From Lactobacillus sp. (GTDB lineage: Bacteria; Bacillota; Bacilli; Lactobacillales; Lactobacillaceae): 64,000 bases of DNA. The stretch covers positions 65,556-129,555 of the forward strand of contig NZ_JAAVAU010000017.1 of the NCBI RefSeq assembly GCF_014803895.1, in the 5' to 3' direction. Positions 10,027 through 21,566 of this stretch are shown here, in pieces (positions within the stretch are counted from its first letter, which is position 1; each line of letters starts with the position of its first letter). The translations under genes were made by a program, and so were the position numbers. The notes under the pieces were generated by a model. The model saw only the letters and a program-made list of their open reading frames with translations, did not search any database and was not told the origin of the DNA.

Positions 10027-10521
10027 TTAATTTTTTGTTGTTTTTTTATCAATTTTAGTATGAATTAAGAATAAAATTTTTCTAGCAATTGGTTGAGCAA
10101 TTAATGTTTCAATTACTAAAGCTATCCCAAAATTTCGTGGCCAAATGATGAAAAATTTATGTAGAGTTTCTACAGGTAAGTGTTTTTGACCAATCCAGCT
10201 ACCAAGAATAGTCATTAAAGCAGAAATAATAATTACATTACAGAGAATATTAATAGTAATTTGAGTATTAAAACTATCATTTTTATCGGTAATTTTTTCT
10301 TGCAAATAAGTTGCTGGTTTTTCTGCAATTAAAACGGTGATAACTACTGCCACCCAAATAAAAGGTAAGACTGGTAACACACTTAAGTAATTATTCCAGC
10401 TGAAGCCTATCTCACACATAGAAATAATAGGACCGATAATATTAACCGAGATTAAAGATACGATTAGCATAAAAAGTAATTTTTCTTTTAAATTTCGGGG
10501 TAATTTCATATAAAAATCCAT
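10027..10521 (-). CDS. DUF2798-type membrane protein
   Basis: 164 residues with four transmembrane segments in two pairs (about 14-36, 44-66, 88-108 and 125-147). The pairing and motifs such as IAEKPA resemble two tandem DUF2798 units. Role unknown. It lies downstream of the LysR gene on the same strand, separated from it by a terminator. Confidence 0.68.
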   Translation of the reverse strand: MDFYMKLPRNLKEKLLFMLIVSLISVNIIGPIISMCEIGFSWNNYLSVLPVLPFIWVAVVITVLIAEKPATYLQEKITDKNDSFNTQITINILCNVIIISALMTILGSWIGQKHLPVETLHKFFIIWPRNFGIALVIETLIAQPIARKILFLIHTKIDKKTTKN

Positions 10522-10554
10522 AAGGTATATCTTTCTCCTTAATTTTTAGCAAAC

Positions 10555-10592
10555 AAAAATGGCTCAGCAAAATATGGGTGTTTTGCTGAACC
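10555..10592 (-). terminator. Terminator of the LysR gene
   Basis: Read on the minus strand: a GGTTCAGCAAAA/TTTTGCTGAGCC stem (10561-10592, one G-U pair) followed by ATTTTTG. Confidence 0.8.
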
Positions 10593-10662
10593 ATTATACG
10601 CGAAAACTTTTAATAATTAGTATATCAAGTCTAACATATATTTATAACAATTTCATGCGATT

Positions 10663-11541
10663 TTAGTTAACTTTTTTAAATAAAAGTTGTATAAATTTTT
10701 GAGCTGCTGGTGAAAGATATGTATTCTTTTTCCATGCTGCAATATGTCCTGCTTGAGTGAAGGGCTTGAAAGGAATAAAAGTTAAATCGTGAGTATTGTA
10801 GATATCTAATATCCCTTTAATACTTATCATTGAAAAAATTCCATCTTTTACTAGCAATAGAGTATTTCCTGCTAAGTTATGAGTTGATCGTAAGTCTAAT
10901 TTGTTAGCATCGAGTTTTAATACATCAATTAATTCATTACGCACAATATTACGTTTAGAAATAGCAAGTGGTATGCGGTAAAGATCATCGGCAGTAACAT
11001 AATCTTTTTTAGCGAGGTAACTGTTGGTTTTAACGATTAATCCCCACTGGTCTTTAATAGAAAGTTGAAGATGATGATATTTAGCCGTTTCAATTGGTTC
11101 AATGAGAATAATTAAATCTAAGAAACCTTGATCAAGTTTTTCTTTTAAATCATTTCCATTACCAGTATAAATATCAAATTTTACATTGAGATATTTTTCT
11201 TGCATCTTTTTTACCATTTTCATGGCAAAGTAAGATACTGAGCTTTCAACACATCCTAGTCGAATTGTTCCAGATAAATCATTAGTTTGATTTTGTAATT
11301 CAGATTGAGTTTGTGACATAAAATTAAGAATCATCTGTGCGCGTTGTTGAAATAAGGCACCAGCTTTGGTTAGAATTAACCGATGGTTAGTGCGATCAAA
11401 AAGATCAACGCCTATTTCTTTTTCTAATTCATTTATTTGACGAGATAAGGTGGGTTGGGTAATGTGAAGTTGTTCGGCGGCTTTAGTAACGTTGCCTAAG
11501 TTTGCCACAGTAATAAAATATTTGAGTACTCGAGTTTCCAT
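10663..11541 (-). CDS. LysR-family transcriptional regulator
   Basis: 292 residues. The N-terminal winged helix-turn-helix (METRVLKYFITVANLGNVTKAAEQLHITQPTLSRQINELE) spans residues 1-60 and the periplasmic-binding-like effector domain about 90-290. Such proteins typically bind T-N11-A sites next to a divergent target and respond to a small metabolite; effector unknown. The gene is divergent from cas3 across a 328-bp region. Whether it controls cas3 or is simply the edge of the neighbouring region cannot be told from sequence. Confidence 0.85.
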   Translation of the reverse strand: METRVLKYFITVANLGNVTKAAEQLHITQPTLSRQINELEKEIGVDLFDRTNHRLILTKAGALFQQRAQMILNFMSQTQSELQNQTNDLSGTIRLGCVESSVSYFAMKMVKKMQEKYLNVKFDIYTGNGNDLKEKLDQGFLDLIILIEPIETAKYHHLQLSIKDQWGLIVKTNSYLAKKDYVTADDLYRIPLAISKRNIVRNELIDVLKLDANKLDLRSTHNLAGNTLLLVKDGIFSMISIKGILDIYNTHDLTFIPFKPFTQAGHIAAWKKNTYLSPAAQKFIQLLFKKVN

Positions 11542-11869
11542 AAAAATACCTCTACTTATACAAGTTAAGCATTAAAAATAAATTGATATAAGTATTTTAC
11601 ATTAAATTAGTTCGTCAGCACAATTATGGAACTAAAGTGATCGTGTGGTAAGCTTATAGATATACTACAGAATAGAGGAAAAATAAAAAGTAGAAAGAAA
11701 ATGTTGGTAAAAAATATTGTAACAGTAAGATATTAGTGTGGTTGTACAGTATCTGTACTATGGCTTTTTATTTATCAAAAAATTATAGAATAAAAGCGTA
11801 AATATTAATAGATACTTGAAAATACTAATTTCTAAATAATTTTGTTATAAGTGTATAAGGAGAATTAGG
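11542..11869. promoter_or_regulatory. Divergent LysR/cas3 regulatory region
   Basis: No gene is seen in these 328 bp, which are AT-rich. They contain CTTA-N7-TAAG near the LysR start (a LysR-box-like imperfect dyad), TTAGTTC-N15-GAACTAA at about 11606-11634, and the perfect dyad GTACAG-TAT-CTGTAC at 11744-11758. A TATAAG near the cas3 ribosome binding site could be a -10 box, but no single promoter stands out. Confidence 0.5.
11744..11758. promoter_or_regulatory. Perfect dyad upstream of cas3 (possible operator)
   Basis: GTACAG (11744-11749), TAT spacer, CTGTAC (11753-11758). A short perfect inverted repeat about 110 bp before cas3 is consistent with a dimeric repressor or activator site. 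The cognate protein is unknown. Confidence 0.4.
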
Positions 11870-14623
11870 ATGGAACAAATAACCTTATCTAAACAAGCAT
11901 TATCTTTATGGGGTAAGAAAAAAGTTAATCATAATAACGAAAAACAATGGTTGCCATTAGTTGCGCACTTAGTTGATACCAAGAATGTTATTGGCTGGTT
12001 ATACAATCACTGGCTTGATACTGGACAAAGAAATATTTTGAACAAAATTTTTGATAATAGTGATGATATTCAAAATCTGGTTGCATTTTTAGGCTATATT
12101 CATGATATTGGAAAGGCTACCCCAGCTTTTCAAACTAAGGAATCCTTTGTACATAATAAAGATTTAGACCAAGAGTTATTAGAAAAACTTATAAGGAACG
12201 GTTTTACTGGATTAGATGACTTAAATTTACAGGAGCCACGTAAGTCACTTCATGCTGTAGCAGGGGAGACAATTTTAGAAAATGCAGGTTTATGTGAAAG
12301 TGTCGGCGCCATTATTGGTGGACACCATGGTAAACCTCAAGAAGAATATTTTGATTATGAAGATCAATTAGATAATTACACTGCTAATTATTATCAGTCT
12401 GATATGTATAAAGAAAATCCTACCCGTGAAAAATGGGAAAGAGTACAAAATGAGTTAATTAATTACGGATTATCATTATGTAATTTAAATAGTCTTGAAG
12501 ATATTCCAGAAATAACTCAACCACAGGCGGTTATCTTGGAAGGCTTAGTCATTATGGCTGACTGGTTGGCTTCAAGTGAGTTTATTATAAAAGATGAACA
12601 AAAAATACCTCTATTTCCATTAATTTCTGTTGATCAAGGTTTTACAGATATTGATGAAACTCAAAGATACCATCAAGGGATTATGAATTGGCTTAATACA
12701 GATTCATGGACTCCTCAACCAATCCTTCAACCTGAAAAGCAATATCAGAAACGTTGGAATTTTAATCCCAGAGCTGTACAACAAGAAATGTCTAAAATAA
12801 TAGGTGACAGCGTTGATCCGGGAATGATAATCATTGAAGCACCAATGGGTATTGGTAAAACAGAAATTGCTTTAATGGCTGTAGAGCAACTAGCTGCTAA
12901 AACTGGGAGAAATGGTCTTTTCTTTGGCTTGCCTACTCAAGCAACTTCGAATGCTATGTTTGAAAGAGTTGATAAATGGCTTAATGAAATTGCAGAAGAG
13001 GAAGATATTAAAATCCCAATTAAATTAATGCATGGGAAAGCTCAATTTAATAAAAAATATCGCAAAATTCCTAAGGCAGAGAACATTGAATCAGATGAAG
13101 GCTCAGTTGTAGTTAATGAGTGGTTCAATGGAAAAAAGTCAATTTTAACTGACTTTGTAATTGGAACTATTGATCAATTACTTTTAATGGGATTAAAGCA
13201 GAAACATTTAGCTTTGCGACATTTGGGACTAAGTGGCAAAGTTGTAGTTATTGATGAAGTCCACGCTTATGATACTTATATGGATTCCTATTTAGAAAAA
13301 GCAATTGAATGGTTGGGAGCGTATAATGTTTCTGTGATTGCTTTATCTGCTACTTTGCCTGTAGCTAAAAGAAATAGTTTGTTAAAAGCATATGCTAAGG
13401 GAAAATACGGTAGTAAAAAATTTAAAACTAAGGATGATAGTTGGCAATCATGTCAAGCATATCCATTACTTAGCATGTTAGATGGGCGAAAATTAATACA
13501 AACAACAGAATTTGAAGCACCTAAGACACCAACTCATGTCGCAGTAACTCGCTTAAATGTTGAAGATGATAAAGTAATTAAGCAAGTCAATAATAAGATA
13601 AAAAATGGTGGGGTAGCTGGTGTTATTGTCAATACTGTTAAGAGAGCGCAGATGTTAGCACAAATTGCGAAAGAAAAAGTAGATAATGATACACAAGTTT
13701 TACTCTTACATTCAGCGTTTTTAGCTACAGATAGAAGTAAACGCGAAGATGATCTTCAAGACTTAATTGGCAAGGGAAAACAAAGACCTCAAAAATTAAT
13801 TGTTATTGGTACTCAAGTTTTAGAACAATCTCTAGATATTGACTTTGATGTAATGTTTACAGATATTGCACCAATAGACTTGATTTTACAAAGAGCAGGC
13901 CGTCTACATCGTCACCAAATTGATAGACCACAAGGTTTAGAAAATCCACGGCTTTATGTAATGGGTATTAAGAGTTTGGGGGACTACGATGAAGGAACTG
14001 AAGCTATTTATGAACAGTATCTTTTAATGAAGACAGATTACTTTTTGAAAGATGAAATTGATTTACCTAGCGATATTTCTCCACTGGTTCAAGACGTATA
14101 TTCTGAGGATACTGATTCTGAGGTTGAAAATATTGCAGAAGCTAAGGCAAAATTAGATGTTGATCAACATGAAGCTAAAAGGAAAGCTAGAGGATATCAA
14201 ATTATGCCACCTGAGGATGACGAAACTTTGCATGGTTGGCTAGATAATTCAAACAAGGCTTCTGAACTTAGTGACATTAAAGCTGAAGCTGCAGTGAGAG
14301 ATACCCAAGAAAGTATTGAAGTTATTTTACTTCGTAAGAAAGATAATGATTATTACTTGCTGAGCGGAGAAAATATCAAAGATGTGTCTGATGATATTGT
14401 GGCGCAACAAATAATTCGTTTGCCACATGCATTGACAATGGATATAGAGAAGTCCATCGAAACTTTAGAAAGTATTACCCAAACTAATTTTCCAGGATGG
14501 AAAGATAGTGTATGGCTTCGTGGAGCAATAGCTTTAGTATTAGATGAAAATAATGAAGTTGAATTTGGAAATTATAAAGTTAAGTATTCTTCTGATTTTG
14601 GATTAAGTTATGAAAAAGTGTAA
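11870..14623 (+). CDS. cas3: Cas3 nuclease-helicase, type I-E
   Basis: 917 residues, normal for a single-chain HD-helicase Cas3. It is recruited by Cascade to nick and degrade target DNA. The N-terminal HD nuclease has GYIHDIGKA (His78-Asp79) and later metal-ligand histidines in GGHHGK. The SF2 helicase has Walker A APMGIGKT (324-331), the DEVH box (462-465), motif III SATLP, and motif VI QRAGRLHR. The C-terminal domain follows. AAGGAG precedes the ATG. Unlike many I-E loci, it is separated from cas8e by 202 bp with a terminator and a new promoter, so it is probably expressed independently of Cascade. Confidence 0.95.
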   Translation: MEQITLSKQALSLWGKKKVNHNNEKQWLPLVAHLVDTKNVIGWLYNHWLDTGQRNILNKIFDNSDDIQNLVAFLGYIHDIGKATPAFQTKESFVHNKDLDQELLEKLIRNGFTGLDDLNLQEPRKSLHAVAGETILENAGLCESVGAIIGGHHGKPQEEYFDYEDQLDNYTANYYQSDMYKENPTREKWERVQNELINYGLSLCNLNSLEDIPEITQPQAVILEGLVIMADWLASSEFIIKDEQKIPLFPLISVDQGFTDIDETQRYHQGIMNWLNTDSWTPQPILQPEKQYQKRWNFNPRAVQQEMSKIIGDSVDPGMIIIEAPMGIGKTEIALMAVEQLAAKTGRNGLFFGLPTQATSNAMFERVDKWLNEIAEEEDIKIPIKLMHGKAQFNKKYRKIPKAENIESDEGSVVVNEWFNGKKSILTDFVIGTIDQLLLMGLKQKHLALRHLGLSGKVVVIDEVHAYDTYMDSYLEKAIEWLGAYNVSVIALSATLPVAKRNSLLKAYAKGKYGSKKFKTKDDSWQSCQAYPLLSMLDGRKLIQTTEFEAPKTPTHVAVTRLNVEDDKVIKQVNNKIKNGGVAGVIVNTVKRAQMLAQIAKEKVDNDTQVLLLHSAFLATDRSKREDDLQDLIGKGKQRPQKLIVIGTQVLEQSLDIDFDVMFTDIAPIDLILQRAGRLHRHQIDRPQGLENPRLYVMGIKSLGDYDEGTEAIYEQYLLMKTDYFLKDEIDLPSDISPLVQDVYSEDTDSEVENIAEAKAKLDVDQHEAKRKARGYQIMPPEDDETLHGWLDNSNKASELSDIKAEAAVRDTQESIEVILLRKKDNDYYLLSGENIKDVSDDIVAQQIIRLPHALTMDIEKSIETLESITQTNFPGWKDSVWLRGAIALVLDENNEVEFGNYKVKYSSDFGLSYEKV

Positions 14624-14632
14624 AATGTAAGG

Positions 14633-14660
14633 GTGATCCTCATGTAGGTGAGGGTGATCC
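14633..14660 (+). repeat. Isolated degenerate CRISPR-repeat-like sequence
   Basis: A 28-nt stretch with a CCTCA...TGAGG imperfect dyad that ends in GGGTGATCC, the hallmark 3' end of lactobacillar type I-E repeats. Another AGGGTGATCC piece directly overlaps its 5' end (14630-14639), and a weaker CCTCATTTTATGAGG copy follows at 14687-14701. Spacing (21 nt) does not match the roughly 33-nt spacers of type I-E, so this is at best a remnant. Confidence 0.4.
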
Positions 14661-14702
14661 TGTTAGTTATATTTCTAAAGAGTAATCCTCATTTTATGAG
14701 GC

Positions 14703-14740
14703 GGCGATATCAATTAAGTGATGTTGCCTTTTTATTTTTT
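14703..14740 (+). terminator. Terminator after cas3
   Basis: A 10-bp stem (14703-14712 with 14719-14728, two or more G-U pairs), 6-nt loop, then a T-rich tract TTTTTATTTTTT. It separates cas3 from the Cascade operon. Confidence 0.78.
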
Positions 14741-14761
14741 ATAAAACACTTGTAAATGACT

Positions 14762-14789
14762 TTGTTAAGATGTATTTTTTAAATATAAA
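14762..14789 (+). promoter_or_regulatory. Probable Cascade-operon promoter
   Basis: TTGTTA (14762-14767), 16-bp spacer, TATAAA (14784-14789), 36 bp upstream of the cas8e start. Confidence 0.5.
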
Positions 14790-14825
14790 TGTTAGATATA
14801 TATCTATAAAAAGGAGTGATAATGA

Positions 14826-16517
14826 GTGAATAGTAAATTGCGTTTTAATTTGGTAACAGATCCATGGATCAAAGTAATCAGTAAAGATGATTATGCTGAA
14901 AAAGAGATCTCCCTAACTGAATTATTTCAAAATATTGGTAAATATTATCAACTTACTGGTGATACCCGCGCTCAAGATTTAGCGATACTGCGTTTTTTAT
15001 TATCGATACTTTTAACTGTCTATACTCGTTTTGATGCTGATGATGAACAGTATGAGTGGTTAAAATTAGATGATAAATGGCGAGTGGTTGAGATAGATGA
15101 TGATATCGATAAGTTGAATAAGATATTATTGAAAACTTGGAAGCAAATTTATAAACAGCAGGGTTTCACTGATAAAGTAGTAGAGTATTTAAATAAGTAC
15201 AAGAATAAATTTGATTTATTTGGCGATACTCCCTTTTATCAGGTTACTAGAGAAGTATATGATCAAAATGTTGATGCTAAAAAGCAAGTTTCTAAAGGAA
15301 AAGGTACAGTAGCCGTTAAGCAGATAAATCGCAGAATCTCTGAAAGCAATAACACACCGTCTATATTCTCTCCTAAATCCGAAGAGGAGAAAAATAAAAC
15401 GAACTTTGCTGAATTAACGAGATGGTTGATTACCTATCAGAATTTTTCTGGAGTTACTGATAAAACTAAGGTATCCTCAAAAGAAAAATTTTCAGTATCC
15501 AAGGGATGGCTATATTCGATTTCTCCTGTTTTTGTTAAGGGCAATGACTTATTTGAAACATTAATGTTCAATTTAACATTGATAAATGATAAAGATGAAG
15601 ACCTAAGAGTACTTAAGCAAAAACCAGTTTGGGAATATGAAGATATTAATGAATATATTCAGCGTCGATTGACTGCGAAGTTTCCTGACAATTTGGCAGA
15701 ATTATATACACTCTGGAGTAGGATGCTCCATATTGAGTGGGATGAGGATAAACCAACTATTTTTACTGCTGGATTACCAAAAGTTGATAGTGATGGAATC
15801 TTTTTAGAACCAATGACTACCTGGCGTAAAGATAAAAAAGGTGTAGAAAGTCCAGCGACTAAGAATAGAAATAATTTAAATATTGCTATGTGGCGTAATT
15901 TTGGTCAATATGTACCAGTTGCTGTGAAAAAAAATGATGATGACCCACGTACTCCAATAATGGTAAATTGGATTCGGAATCTTAAAAATAAGGGGTTTAT
16001 TCCTAAACTTAGAAGTATAAACTTAGTTTCTGTAGCGATGATTAGTGATGGAAATACCTCGCAATCTCCATATGCAGAAGTAGTCAATAATATGGAAGCT
16101 GAAGCTGGGGTATTATTTGACGATGATCATGAATTTGCTAAAAGATGGCCTGTAAAAATTGAATCTGTAGTTATAGATACGCAAAAAATTGCAAGTTATT
16201 TCTACTGGTTTGCAAAAGAATTTTCTGAACTTCGAGGCATAAAAGATAATAGCTGGGCCAATAAAGCAACAGCACGGTTTTATGATCAGTTGAATATACC
16301 GTTTTATGCATGGCTTTCGAGTTTAACGAATGATGACGATCGTGAGGTTAAAGTCAAAGAATGGCGAAAAATTTTAACCCAAATCGTTACTCAGCAAGCT
16401 AGAGAAATCTTTACATTATCAGCTTCACAGGAAATAATTGGTAGAGATAAGCAGAATGTCTTTACTATCTATAATAAATTAAGAAGAAATATACATGTAT
16501 ATTTCAAATCAAAGTAA
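14826..16517 (+). CDS. cas8e: Cas8e/Cse1, large subunit of type I-E Cascade
   Basis: 563 residues. The N-terminal FNLVTDPWIKV motif is the classic Cse1 start (FNLLxDPWIPV), which supports the GTG at 14826. Cse1 recognises the PAM, opens the target duplex and recruits Cas3. The body (L1-like region, then a four-helix C-terminal bundle) is of usual length. Oddity: an ATG four bases upstream opens a three-codon frame (ATG AGT GAA TAG) overlapping the GTG start, sharing the AAGGAG site, which may modulate initiation. It begins a tightly packed operon running to cas2. Confidence 0.93.
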   Translation: MNSKLRFNLVTDPWIKVISKDDYAEKEISLTELFQNIGKYYQLTGDTRAQDLAILRFLLSILLTVYTRFDADDEQYEWLKLDDKWRVVEIDDDIDKLNKILLKTWKQIYKQQGFTDKVVEYLNKYKNKFDLFGDTPFYQVTREVYDQNVDAKKQVSKGKGTVAVKQINRRISESNNTPSIFSPKSEEEKNKTNFAELTRWLITYQNFSGVTDKTKVSSKEKFSVSKGWLYSISPVFVKGNDLFETLMFNLTLINDKDEDLRVLKQKPVWEYEDINEYIQRRLTAKFPDNLAELYTLWSRMLHIEWDEDKPTIFTAGLPKVDSDGIFLEPMTTWRKDKKGVESPATKNRNNLNIAMWRNFGQYVPVAVKKNDDDPRTPIMVNWIRNLKNKGFIPKLRSINLVSVAMISDGNTSQSPYAEVVNNMEAEAGVLFDDDHEFAKRWPVKIESVVIDTQKIASYFYWFAKEFSELRGIKDNSWANKATARFYDQLNIPFYAWLSSLTNDDDREVKVKEWRKILTQIVTQQAREIFTLSASQEIIGRDKQNVFTIYNKLRRNIHVYFKSK

Positions 16518-16526
16518 GGGGATAGT

Positions 16527-17180
16527 ATGAGTAACAAAAAGAATACTATTCGTTCTATAACAGCACGAATAATTTATCAACTATATAATAATGGAGAAAT
16601 TAATAAAGGCGTTTTGGCTACATTAAGAAGAACTACTTCTATGGCTGATAAAGGAGCTGAAAAAGTTTGGCCATTTATTTTTGATAATATAGCAACTGAT
16701 AATAAAAATGCGCAGATTAATATTTTGAGTACAAATGGTAATCCTACTAGACAGGAAAATGCTATTTATACGGCATTACATTGTTATGCAATGTTTCAAC
16801 AAGGAATTGACCAAACATGTGTATACGCTGCTTCCACTACTAGAAAAGATGAAGAAGGGTCCGAAGAAAAAGGTCTTACGCTTTTTAGCGCCTTAAGAAT
16901 GGTGAAAAATAGTGATTCTAAAGTTGCAGAAGCTTTAGATAGACGAGTAACAGTACTGTTAGCGACAACAAACATAAATAGTGCTATTAAATCAATCACT
17001 CATTTGGTAAGTATGCTTAAAGGCAAAAAACTAGGATTCAAAATTGATTTTGCCCAATTAGCCAGTGACTTAAATGTGTTTCAGATTAGCCCCAAGACAG
17101 CTAGAGAAATTGCTTTAAAGTGGGGAAGAGATTATTACTGGAATACCTATGCACTAAAAAATCAAAATGAAGAAAATTAA
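16527..17180 (+). CDS. cse2: Cse2/Cas11, small subunit of Cascade
   Basis: 217-residue, mostly helical protein of the CRISPR_Cse2 family; GEINKGVLATLRRTTSMADKGAEKVWPFIF near the N-terminus is typical. Two copies line the belly of Cascade and stabilise the R-loop. It starts 9 bp after cas8e with GGGG upstream of the ATG and ends 25 bp before cas7. Confidence 0.93.
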   Translation: MSNKKNTIRSITARIIYQLYNNGEINKGVLATLRRTTSMADKGAEKVWPFIFDNIATDNKNAQINILSTNGNPTRQENAIYTALHCYAMFQQGIDQTCVYAASTTRKDEEGSEEKGLTLFSALRMVKNSDSKVAEALDRRVTVLLATTNINSAIKSITHLVSMLKGKKLGFKIDFAQLASDLNVFQISPKTAREIALKWGRDYYWNTYALKNQNEEN

Positions 17181-17205
17181 TCATGATTCAAGGAGAAAGA
17201 ATAAA

Positions 17206-18315
17206 ATGAAGAATATGTATTTAGATATTAATTTATTACAAACTGTGCCATCCTCAAATATTAACCGTGATGATACTGGTTCCCCTAAAACTGCAATTTA
17301 CGGTGGTGTGCCTCGTTCAAGAGTTTCATCTCAAAGTTGGAAGAGAGCAATGCGGTTAGCATTTGAGGAAGAAACTAAGGATGCAGAGTGGCTGGAGAGC
17401 TATCGTACATTGAAAGCACCAACTATTTTGGCTAAAAAATTACAAAAACTTGATAATGAATTAAGTGATAAAGATGCAAATGAGAAAGCAGAGAAAATTT
17501 TTAAAGCTGCTGGAATAAAGGGTCTTGATAAGAATAAAGATACGGGAGAGTATTCAACTAAAGCATTGCTCTTGGTTAGTGACGGTCAGTTGGAAAAAAT
17601 TGCTAAATTTACTTTAGAGATTGATAAATTAGATAAAGATGCAGCAAAAGAAATCAAAAATATTTTAATGGGTAATCAATCATTAGACTTAGCTCTTTTT
17701 GGTAGAATGGTGGCTGATAATCCCGAATTGAATGTTGATGCGTCTAGTCAAGTAGCTCATGCTGTTTCTACTCATGAAGTTACACCAGAATTTGATTTTT
17801 ATACTGCAGTAGATGATGTTAAAGAAGATAATGAATCTGGGTCAGCTATGTTGGGAACACTTGAATATAATTCTTCAACTTTGTATAGATATGCAAATGT
17901 GAATGTTAGAGACTTAATGCATAATTTAGGTAGTAAGGACTTAACTTTAGAAGGTTTGAAGTTATTTATCAAAGATTTCATCATGACAATGCCAACGGGT
18001 AAGGAAAATAGCTATGCTAACAAGACTTTGCCACAATACGTGCTGATTAATGTACGTGATGATACACCAGTTAACTTAGTATCTGCTTTTGAAACGCCGG
18101 TTAACTCAAATGGAGGATATGTAAATGCTTCAATTAAGCGATTAGAAGCGGAAAATAAGAATAGCTTAAAATTTGTTGATCAGCCAATATTTAGTATTGC
18201 TTTAACAAGTAAAGAATCTAAGATTGATAATGAAGCCCAAAATATTGATGATTTGATTAATCAAACTACTGAGTTTATTGGTCAGGAGTTAAAAGATGAA
18301 GACAGCAACGATTAG
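17206..18315 (+). CDS. cas7: Cas7e/Cse4, backbone subunit of Cascade
   Basis: 369 residues from the ATG at 17206, which has AAGGAG upstream; an in-frame start at 17167 lies inside cse2 and would add a basic extension without its own binding site. LDINLLQTVPSSNINRDDTG and YGGVPRSRVSSQSWKRAMR are the conserved Cas7e N-terminal RNA-binding elements. Six copies coat the crRNA. It overlaps cas5 by 20 bp. Confidence 0.95.
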   Translation: MKNMYLDINLLQTVPSSNINRDDTGSPKTAIYGGVPRSRVSSQSWKRAMRLAFEEETKDAEWLESYRTLKAPTILAKKLQKLDNELSDKDANEKAEKIFKAAGIKGLDKNKDTGEYSTKALLLVSDGQLEKIAKFTLEIDKLDKDAAKEIKNILMGNQSLDLALFGRMVADNPELNVDASSQVAHAVSTHEVTPEFDFYTAVDDVKEDNESGSAMLGTLEYNSSTLYRYANVNVRDLMHNLGSKDLTLEGLKLFIKDFIMTMPTGKENSYANKTLPQYVLINVRDDTPVNLVSAFETPVNSNGGYVNASIKRLEAENKNSLKFVDQPIFSIALTSKESKIDNEAQNIDDLINQTTEFIGQELKDEDSND

Positions 18316-19018
18316 ATTAACTGCGCCCTTGCAGTCGTACGGAAATCAGGCTGATTTTAATCAGAGAACGACGAATTATTATCCAACAAAGAGTGCAATT
18401 ATTGGTATGGTTGCTGCAGCATTGGGTTATCAAAGGGATAATTCTAGAATTGAAGAATTAAATAAATTACTAGTAGCCGTTCGGATTGAACAACCGAGTA
18501 AAATGATGACTGAATTTCAAACGGTAGAATATCATAAAAGTTCAACTAAAACTGCTCGTAAGTTAACTTATCGTCAGTTTTTGCAAGATGCTGTTTTTGT
18601 GGTAGCAATTGGCAGTAATGATAATCAAGCAATTGATCAATTAATTAACGCTTTGAAACATCCTAAATTTCAACTTTATTTAGGAAGAAGATCTAATCCA
18701 CCTGCAGGACCGCTGAAAGTTGATGATTTTCAAGATAAAAATCCAATCCAAGTTTTAGAAGATTTACCTTGGCAAGCTTCTAAATGGTACCAGAAAAAAT
18801 TCCCTAAAAAAGAATTCACAGCTAAAATAATCGCAGATGCTGTCCTTATTCCTGATGGTAAAGTGATTTTTACCAAGGATAAGGTAGGTTCGTTTAATCA
18901 AAAAGATAGATATCATAAATATCGCGCAATAACAGAAAAGAAAGTTCAACTTGAAAACCTTGAATATGAGCAAGAAAAACATTTTCGTAGTGATTTAGAT
19001 TATTGGTCAGCTATTTAG
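18296..19018 (+). CDS. cas5: Cas5e, crRNA 5'-handle-binding subunit
   Basis: 240 residues; the N-terminal RAMP fold is evident in IRLTAPLQSYGNQADFNQR and PTKSAIIGMVAAALGY. Cas5e caps the 5' handle of the crRNA in Cascade. The ATG lies inside the 3' end of cas7 (20-bp overlap), indicating coupling. Confidence 0.93.
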   Translation: MKTATIRLTAPLQSYGNQADFNQRTTNYYPTKSAIIGMVAAALGYQRDNSRIEELNKLLVAVRIEQPSKMMTEFQTVEYHKSSTKTARKLTYRQFLQDAVFVVAIGSNDNQAIDQLINALKHPKFQLYLGRRSNPPAGPLKVDDFQDKNPIQVLEDLPWQASKWYQKKFPKKEFTAKIIADAVLIPDGKVIFTKDKVGSFNQKDRYHKYRAITEKKVQLENLEYEQEKHFRSDLDYWSAI

Positions 19019-19028
19019 GAGGATAATT

Positions 19029-21566
<2,538 letters not shown>

